64,000 nucleotides of DNA from Klebsiella sp. BIGb0407 (GTDB lineage Bacteria; Pseudomonadota; Gammaproteobacteria; Enterobacterales; Enterobacteriaceae). This document shows positions 58,733-64,000 of this stretch, piece after piece. Below the pieces are notes generated by a model. It saw only the letters and a list, made by a program, of their open reading frames with translations. It had not been told where the DNA came from and made no database searches. The translations under genes and the position numbers were made by a program. The stretch's first letter is position 1. Each line of letters starts with the position of its first letter. The stretch spans positions 310,001-374,000 of the forward strand of contig NZ_JANUEQ010000005.1 in the NCBI RefSeq assembly GCF_024807845.1, read 5' to 3'.

Positions 58733-59416
58733 CTACAAGGTTCGACACAGGCACCATACCTGGACAGTCGCCGCGCCCTGCTTTTTGAGTAAGCGGGCTA
58801 TCTCTGCAACAGTGTTACCCGTCGTCACGACATCATCCACTAAAGCGATATGGAGACCCGTGACGGGGATTTCAACTCTGAACGCGCCTTTCAGATTCGA
58901 TTGACGTTGTTTTGCGCTCAACTGATGCTGTGCAGATCGGGCCTGTATACGGCGTACAGCCTGGTGTTCGTAGCGACAGCCCAACCAGCGGGAGAGGGAT
59001 GTAGCAATAAGTGCGCTTTGGTTATAGCCCCTCCAGAGTATGCGACGATGATGTAGCGGAACGCTCAGTACTATGTCGGGTAGCCTGAGCTGATGTTCAC
59101 GCCTGGCATGTAAAATACTCAGTAGGAGCAGACGGGCCAGGGCCGGTGCCAGAGCGGGGGTGGCGTTAAATTTTAAATCGTGAATCAAACCGCGTAACGG
59201 TGGCTGATAATCCGCCACATAAATTAACCTGTCCCAGTCGGGAGGTTGTAACAGGCAACGTCCACAAGATAAACGCTCACTTAATGCCGGTAGCCCGCAC
59301 TGGGGGCAGACAGACAATGGAGGAGGGAATATGGCGCTACAGCGCGAACAAAACCCCCATGAAGGGCTGGCAAGGAATAAATGACATAGCCAGCAGCGGC
59401 CCGGGATTGTTAGCAT
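58733..59416 (-). CDS. gntX: GntX/ComF-family phosphoribosyltransferase-like protein
   Basis: A 227-residue protein, same length as E. coli GntX (YhgH). N-terminal Cys pairs (CWLC, CSRC, CPQCGLP, CGRC) form a zinc-ribbon-like part, and the C-terminal domain has the PRPP-loop-like ALVDDVVTTGNTVAE. ComF relatives aid DNA uptake, and E. coli GntX is implicated in use of DNA or gluconate. The start at 59416 (MLTIPGR) is used; the open frame upstream runs into bioH. Confidence 0.9.
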   Translation of the reverse strand: MLTIPGRCWLCHLFLASPSWGFCSRCSAIFPPPLSVCPQCGLPALSERLSCGRCLLQPPDWDRLIYVADYQPPLRGLIHDLKFNATPALAPALARLLLLSILHARREHQLRLPDIVLSVPLHHRRILWRGYNQSALIATSLSRWLGCRYEHQAVRRIQARSAQHQLSAKQRQSNLKGAFRVEIPVTGLHIALVDDVVTTGNTVAEIARLLKKQGAATVQVWCLCRTL

Positions 59417-59450
59417 AATATCTTCCATGATAATCAAACTGAGACAATAA

Positions 59451-60248
59451 ATGATGAGTACGCTGTGGTGGCAGACTGAAGGTGAAGGAAAGATTGATCT
59501 TGTGCTGTTACACGGCTGGGGCCTGAATGCTGAAGTCTGGCATAACATTATCCCGGAACTCAGTACGCACTTTCGCCTCCATAGAGTTGATCTGCCGGGT
59601 TATGGTCGCAGCCATGGGTTTGGTGAGCTCAGTCTGGAACAGATGGCAGAGCAAGTTCTTGCTGCCCCTGAGGCTCCTGAGCACGCTATCTGGCTGGGCT
59701 GGAGTCTGGGTGGGTTAGTGGCAGGGCAGATAGCCTTGACGCACCCTGAGCGAGTACAGGCCTTAGTTAGCGTGTCATCTTCACCTTGCTTTACTGCAAA
59801 AGAAACCTGGCCGGGTATTAAACCCGATGTCCTTTCCGGGTTTCAGCATATGCTCAGCGTTGATTTTCAGAAAACAGTAGAGCGGTTCCTCGCGCTGCAA
59901 ACCTTAGGGACAGAACATGCCCGGCAGGATGCACGTTTACTGAGGTCAGTGGTACTGGAGCAGCCGATACCAAGTATTGAAGTGCTGAATGGCGGGCTGC
60001 AGATCCTGAAAACTACCGACTTACGGGATCCATTAGCCACTCTGGAAATGCCACACTGGCGGATTTACGGGCAACTGGATGGTCTGGTGCCGCGTAAAAT
60101 TGTCGAATTACTGGATGAGCAGTGGCCAGATAGTGTCTCGCATATTGTACCGAAAGCGGCTCATGCACCTTTTATCTCGCATACGGAAATTTTTTGTCAG
60201 CTACTGGTGAGTTTGGGTGAGAGTCTTCAGGTCGCATACGAAAAATAA
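59451..60248 (+). CDS. bioH: BioH pimeloyl-ACP methyl ester carboxylesterase
   Basis: A 265-residue alpha/beta hydrolase that removes the methyl group from pimeloyl-ACP methyl ester, ending the BioC-BioH part of biotin synthesis. The nucleophile elbow is GWSLGG (Ser85), HGWGLN is the oxyanion loop, and the late AHAPFISH holds the catalytic His. Two adjacent ATGs (59451, 59454) could start it. Divergent from gntX, 34 bases apart. Confidence 0.95.
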   Translation: MMSTLWWQTEGEGKIDLVLLHGWGLNAEVWHNIIPELSTHFRLHRVDLPGYGRSHGFGELSLEQMAEQVLAAPEAPEHAIWLGWSLGGLVAGQIALTHPERVQALVSVSSSPCFTAKETWPGIKPDVLSGFQHMLSVDFQKTVERFLALQTLGTEHARQDARLLRSVVLEQPIPSIEVLNGGLQILKTTDLRDPLATLEMPHWRIYGQLDGLVPRKIVELLDEQWPDSVSHIVPKAAHAPFISHTEIFCQLLVSLGESLQVAYEK

Positions 60249-60254
60249 CAGTAT

Positions 60255-60283
60255 TGAGGCCGCGATATACCGTCGCGACCTCA
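60255..60283. terminator. hairpin between bioH and hdeB
   Basis: An 11-bp stem with one mismatch pairs 60255-60265 with 60273-60283, between convergent genes. Confidence 0.6.
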
Positions 60284-60301
60284 TCACACCGCAAGTCAGA
60301 T

Positions 60302-60619
60302 CTATTTAGCTAATTTACCTTTAAAGCTGTAGAGCTTCTCTTGCGGGTTTTTCTTACAGAGTTCAAGTAACTGAGGAATGCTGGTGGTATCGGTTTCTGT
60401 CAGAGAAACGGTATCGCCGCCCTTATAAATCGTTTCTTGATGCTGCATCCAGAAGGCGACCGGCAGCATTGCCTGAGGATCCAAGTTGATAAACTCCAGA
60501 CAAGTCATATCTTCTGGAGTCACTTTATCTGCTGCAAATGCCGCACTTGAGTTGGACAGCGCCAGGAAAGTTAGTCCACCCAGCAAGGCTGAAATTTTGC
60601 TACCTGAAAGTTTTTTCAT
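60302..60619 (-). CDS. hdeB: HdeB periplasmic acid chaperone
   Basis: A 105-residue exported protein of the HdeA/HdeB family. The signal peptide ends near SSAAFAA; the mature part has DMTCLEFINLDPQAMLPVAFWM and KGGDTVSL, close to E. coli HdeB. Cys40 and Cys88 would form the conserved disulfide. HdeB prevents aggregation of periplasmic proteins at mildly acid pH. It lies 14 bases after hdeA in one operon. Confidence 0.93.
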   Translation of the reverse strand: MKKLSGSKISALLGGLTFLALSNSSAAFAADKVTPEDMTCLEFINLDPQAMLPVAFWMQHQETIYKGGDTVSLTETDTTSIPQLLELCKKNPQEKLYSFKGKLAK

Positions 60620-60633
60620 CGTATATATCCCGT

Positions 60634-60948
60634 TTAAAGATGTTGTTTAAATTTGTCCCATTCCTGCGAAACGACCTCGATGAAGCTATGCTGAGGTTTT
60701 TTTGAGCAGGCCTGGTAGATTTCGGGTGTCAGCGTTTCGATATCTTTAACATTTAGTACAGTCTGACCAGACTTATCTTTAGATGTAAGTGCGCTAGCGT
60801 AACCGACCGCGACCGGGCGGGAAGACTCTTGAAGCGCAACAAAGTCTTCACAGGTCCAGCCGCCGATAACTTTATTGGCAGGTTCTGCTTGAACCAGTGG
60901 GGAGCTTAGCAGGATTGCCGCCATCATCGCCCCAAATATTATCTTCAT
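60634..60948 (-). CDS. hdeA: HdeA periplasmic acid chaperone
   Basis: A 104-residue exported protein. After the signal peptide (ending VQAEP) come GGWTCEDFVALQESSRPVAVG and a C-terminal EWDKF, as in E. coli HdeA. Cys33 and Cys81 form the disulfide of the family. It is an acid-activated chaperone that unfolds below about pH 3. The ATG at 60948 is chosen with GGAG six bases upstream; an ATG at 60960 overlaps that site. Confidence 0.93.
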   Translation of the reverse strand: MKIIFGAMMAAILLSSPLVQAEPANKVIGGWTCEDFVALQESSRPVAVGYASALTSKDKSGQTVLNVKDIETLTPEIYQACSKKPQHSFIEVVSQEWDKFKQHL

Positions 60949-61279
60949 TATGATCTCCATTTCCGTGATGCCAGGGTGCTACTTTCGTAAAATACGCGAA
61001 TATTCCTATTTTAGCTGGTTTAAACCGAGCTGCTAAAAAATATCCCGGTTTGACAGCATAATTAAATGCCCGGGAAGTGATGAACCGTTTAAATTTATTA
61101 ACTCTGGTCGGCAGAGCGTTATTTTGATGCCCTTCAAAAGAGGGGCTCTGCATCTTTGTGGAGTGAGGTTTTACTCAAGATTAATAATGATTAGGTGGGT
61201 TATTAATTTGCGGGTTTTATATCTTATGTCATATGGATTAGCTGAGTTTAACGGACGTTAAACTCAGCTTTTTCATCTA
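60949..61279. other. hdeA upstream region and feo operon end
   Basis: About 330 AT-rich bases with no gene seen. It must hold the hdeAB promoter. The feoC-side end carries the long hairpin listed separately. Confidence 0.45.
61240..61274. terminator. feo operon terminator-like hairpin
   Basis: A 14-base perfect inverted repeat, AGCTGAGTTTAACG (61240-61253) and CGTTAAACTCAGCT (61256-61269), only two bases apart. It lies ten bases after the feoC stop. The T-run is on the plus side, so termination of the minus-strand operon would rely on the hairpin. Confidence 0.65.
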
Positions 61280-61519
61280 TTACTGGCGCAGGGTCCATAA
61301 CTCTTTACTGCAATTTTGCCCCTCAGGGCAACCCTTGCAGCTACCGCTCAGACAGCTATTAGCATCTTCGGTAATACGCTTTGCTTTGCCCATATCTTCC
61401 AGACGCATCAGCATCGCCATCACCATCGGCAGTGGCATGGTAAGTTGGTGACTGAGCTGGCTGGCTTCAAGGCGGCCTTGCAGTGCCAGGGTATTACGAA
61501 TATCGACTAAAGTTGCCAT
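61280..61519 (-). CDS. feoC: FeoC ferrous iron transport accessory protein
   Basis: A 79-residue winged-helix protein with four Cys (56, 61, 64, 70) in [15 protein letters not shown], which bind an Fe-S cluster in related FeoC proteins. It is thought to regulate or stabilise FeoB. The ATG at 61519 follows GGAGA located just past the feoB stop; a longer reading overlaps feoB. Confidence 0.93.
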   Translation of the reverse strand: MATLVDIRNTLALQGRLEASQLSHQLTMPLPMVMAMLMRLEDMGKAKRITEDANSCLSGSCKGCPEGQNCSKELWTLRQ

Positions 61520-61530
61520 CCGTTTTCTCC

Positions 61531-63849
61531 TTAATGACAATCACCAGAACGTTTAGCGCAGCATGATTCGGGCAGCTTACCTGTTGGTTGTAGTGAAATA
61601 TCAACGCGGCTACGAGCACGACGCAGACCATAGATCAGCACAATGTTAAACAGGACTACGGCCAGAATGCAGATAAGGCTGTAACGTGGGTGTTCGCTGA
61701 ACGTGGCGGCCTGATAGTAAAGCGTAGACAAAGAGTAGGCGAGGTTCAGTCCCCAGAGGGCAGAGAACATCATCCAGCCCCGGCTCGACTCACGCGCAAT
61801 GGCTCCCATCACGGAGATGCAAGGGATATAGAGCAGGACAAAGATCAGGTAACTGTAGGCGGCGGCATCGCTGCCAAACTTGGTGCTCATGGTACCCATT
61901 GCTCCACCTGCCATCTCACCGTCACCTTTACTGGCTTCGATAGGGTTCGCGAATACACTCAGACTGAAGGTATCTTTCAGACTATCCCAGGTTTCAGCGA
62001 CTGCACCTTCCAGCTCATCCAGTAAATTGAAGGCCTCAGGGTCGAAATCATCGTTCTGGATATTTTCAGCGGTATAGAGCGTATTCAGCGTTCCGACAAC
62101 AACCTCTTTCGCCATTGCGCCGGTAAACAGACCAACGGTCGCCTGCCAGTTATCATCTTTGACGCCAATCGGATTGAGCAGTGGGGTTAAGGTCTTACTG
62201 ACTGAAGCGAGAGCAGACTGGTTGATATTATCCACCGCCTGGCCATTAAACGAAAAGCTATTGAGTGCGCCAATAAAGATACTGACCAGGATGATGATTT
62301 TCCCTGCACGTAAGATAAAACCTTTCAGACGCTGCCAGGTTTGTAATAACAGACTTTTTAAATGCGGAACATGATAGACCGGTAGCTCCATCACAAAGGG
62401 TGAGGCTTCCCCACGCATAATCGTATATTTGAGTAACAGACCGGTAAGAATGGCCATCACAATACCCAGAATATAGAGTGAAAAGACCACCAGCGCACCT
62501 TTCTGACCAAAGAAAGCGGCAGAGAACACGGCAAAGATAGCCAGACGAGCACCACAGGACATAAAGGGTGCCATCATGATAGTCATGATACGTTCACGCG
62601 GTGCATCGAGTGTACGGGCACCCATCACTGAAGGCACATTACAGCCAAAACCGACAATCAGTGGCACAAAGGATTTACCCGGCAGCCCCAGCGCTTGCAT
62701 CAGGCGATCCATTACGAAGGCAGCGCGCGCCATATAGCCTGAGTCCTCAAGGAAAGAGAGAAACAGGTACATCATGCCGATTTGTGGCACCAGTGGCAGT
62801 ATGGTGTTGATCCCACCGCCCAGACCTTGAGCCAGGAACACTGTTAACCATTCCGGGAATCCAAGAGTATAGCCAATCCATTGAATACCATTGATAAAAA
62901 TGGCAACTGAACCTGCATCAAAAATTGGCTGTAAAGCACCACCGATATTAATAGCCAGGATGAACATTAAGTACATCACCAATAAAAATATTGGCAGACC
63001 CAGGTAACGGTTAAGTACGATCTTATCCATCATCACTGTCAGATGATTAGGCTTGGCGGTAAGAGTATTACTGACGGCTTCACAGAGCGTGGCAATCGCC
63101 TGGTAGCGAGCATCGGCAATAATCAGCGCCGGGTCATCAAGCGTCTCGCTCACACGCTGGTGTGACTCAGCCAGCTGCTGCTCACTATTACCGGCATAAG
63201 AGTGGCTATAGATATCTCCTTCCAGCATTTGTAAGGCCAGCCAGCGACGACGGTGCTCTGGGATATCACCAGACATGCTGCCAGCAAGCAGACTCGCTTC
63301 GGTTAACAGTACTTCAGGGTAATGAACATGATGGGGCTGTTGATTCGGTAGCTTTTTATCAATCGCCTGTTTCAGGGCATCGATTCCGCTGCCTTTGGTT
63401 GAAACCATTGGAATAACCGGGCAACCAAGACGGGCAGATAGCGCTTCAATATCGATCGTAATCGCTTGTTTTTCAGCAATATCAAGCATGTTCAGCGCAA
63501 CGACGCAGGGCAGACCGAGCTCAAGCAGCTGTAATGTCAGGTAGAGGTTACGCTCAAGGTTTGAGGCATCGACAACGTTGATAAACACATCAGCTTCACC
63601 GCCGAGGATATAGTGGCAGGCAATTTGTTCATCGAGCGAGGTTTGTGCTGAAATGGTGGTCAGCGAGTAGGTTCCGGGTAAGTCGACCAGTGTGACCAGG
63701 TGCTCAGCCGTTGAAAAATGCCCTTCTTTGCGCTCAACGGTGACTCCTGCCCAGTTACCGACTCGCTGGCGTGAGCCCGTGAGCTGGTTAAACAGCGTAG
63801 TTTTACCCGAGTTCGGGTTACCAATTAAACCAACAGTTAATGTATTCAT
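61531..63849 (-). CDS. feoB: FeoB ferrous iron transporter
   Basis: A 772-residue inner-membrane protein. The cytoplasmic GTPase domain has GNPNSGKTT (10-18), the G2-G3 segment with DLPGTYSL, and NMLDIAEK; the membrane part has two Gate motifs (including [15 protein letters not shown]). It imports Fe(II). The C-terminus ends in a Cys-rich tail ([11 protein letters not shown]). The ATG at 63849 gives [13 protein letters not shown], as expected; no extra upstream residues are likely. Confidence 0.95.
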   Translation of the reverse strand: MNTLTVGLIGNPNSGKTTLFNQLTGSRQRVGNWAGVTVERKEGHFSTAEHLVTLVDLPGTYSLTTISAQTSLDEQIACHYILGGEADVFINVVDASNLERNLYLTLQLLELGLPCVVALNMLDIAEKQAITIDIEALSARLGCPVIPMVSTKGSGIDALKQAIDKKLPNQQPHHVHYPEVLLTEASLLAGSMSGDIPEHRRRWLALQMLEGDIYSHSYAGNSEQQLAESHQRVSETLDDPALIIADARYQAIATLCEAVSNTLTAKPNHLTVMMDKIVLNRYLGLPIFLLVMYLMFILAINIGGALQPIFDAGSVAIFINGIQWIGYTLGFPEWLTVFLAQGLGGGINTILPLVPQIGMMYLFLSFLEDSGYMARAAFVMDRLMQALGLPGKSFVPLIVGFGCNVPSVMGARTLDAPRERIMTIMMAPFMSCGARLAIFAVFSAAFFGQKGALVVFSLYILGIVMAILTGLLLKYTIMRGEASPFVMELPVYHVPHLKSLLLQTWQRLKGFILRAGKIIILVSIFIGALNSFSFNGQAVDNINQSALASVSKTLTPLLNPIGVKDDNWQATVGLFTGAMAKEVVVGTLNTLYTAENIQNDDFDPEAFNLLDELEGAVAETWDSLKDTFSLSVFANPIEASKGDGEMAGGAMGTMSTKFGSDAAAYSYLIFVLLYIPCISVMGAIARESSRGWMMFSALWGLNLAYSLSTLYYQAATFSEHPRYSLICILAVVLFNIVLIYGLRRARSRVDISLQPTGKLPESCCAKRSGDCH

Positions 63850-63881
63850 GTGACCTGCGATACAAATCAAAAAATAGGTTT

Positions 63882-64000
63882 TTAGCAGAGCGCTTCAAGA
63901 TTCAATAAGGCGAGATCTTTTTGGCGTAATACCAGGCTGATACGGCGAGTTTCGATATGTATCGGGTCACCTAAAGGCGCGACGCGTACTACCTGAAAAG
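63882..64000 (-). CDS. feoA: FeoA, C-terminal part (cut by the window end)
   Basis: Reading the minus strand from the window edge, the last 39 codons encode the FeoA C-terminus, with [19 protein letters not shown] then [15 protein letters not shown] and a TAA stop. FeoA is a small SH3-like cytosolic protein that supports FeoB. Its stop is 32 bases before feoB, as in other feoABC operons. The start lies beyond the window. Confidence 0.92.
   Translation of the reverse strand, partial: FQVVRVAPLGDPIHIETRRISLVLRQKDLALLNLEALC

Noticed and set aside
1..64000. CRISPR array, rRNA or tRNA genes, prophage
   Set aside because: No regularly spaced repeats, no rRNA or tRNA sequence and no phage structural or integrase genes were recognised.

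Overview
The window is chromosomal DNA of an enterobacterium (Enterobacteriaceae, Escherichia-like). Nearly every core gene and its order match the dcrB-to-feoA segment near 76-77 min of the Escherichia coli map: dcrB-yhhQ-tusA-zntA-yhhN-yhhL-rsmD-ftsYEX-rpoH-livJ-panM-livKHMGF-ugpBAECQ-yhhA-yhhY-ryhB-yhhX-yhhW-gntR-gntK-yhgN-asd-glgBXCAP-glpR-glpG-glpE-glpD-nfuA-gntX-bioH-feoCBA. Genus cannot be decided from the sequence alone. Identifications rest on recognised protein families, motifs, lengths and gene order; no search was run.

Five accessory blocks interrupt this backbone. (1) 1-2850: a possible gene end, a ferredoxin-like/double CDGSH iron-sulfur protein, and a yjiR-yjiS divergent pair beside dcrB. 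(2) 13430-14765: a metallo-beta-lactamase-fold hydrolase and an unrecognised Cys-motif protein between rpoH and livJ. (3) 16304-18309: a TetR regulator and a divergent MFS exporter between livJ and panM. (4) 34256-42345: a large block between gntK and yhgN that occupies the usual place of gntU. It holds a putative regulator derived from an IS481-type transposase, a divergent five-gene operon (PTS EIIC, glycosylasparaginase, M17 aminopeptidase, EIIB, EIIA), a nitrilase-family amidase with a divergent LysR regulator, and a BrnT/BrnA toxin-antitoxin pair. (5) 60302-60948: the acid chaperones hdeA and hdeB between bioH and the feo operon.

Core systems are zinc export (zntA), tRNA modification (tusA, yhhQ), membrane targeting and division (ftsY, ftsE, ftsX), heat shock (rpoH, with a sigma-E promoter and two DnaA boxes), branched-chain amino acid uptake (liv), glycerol-3-phosphate uptake (ugp), iron-sparing sRNA (ryhB), gluconate catabolism (gntR, gntK), glycogen metabolism (glgBXCAP), aerobic glycerol-3-phosphate use (glpD and glpEGR), Fe-S assembly (nfuA), biotin synthesis (bioH) and ferrous iron uptake (feoABC; feoA is cut by the window end).

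The most interesting locus is 34256-39690. My reading, which is inference, is that a lactose/cellobiose-type PTS imports and phosphorylates an N-acetylglucosaminyl-asparagine-like compound. The cytoplasmic glycosylasparaginase would cut its sugar-asparagine bond, the M17 peptidase would trim peptide parts, and GlcNAc-6-phosphate would go to the ordinary nag pathway. A domesticated transposase that has lost catalytic residues may act as the regulator.
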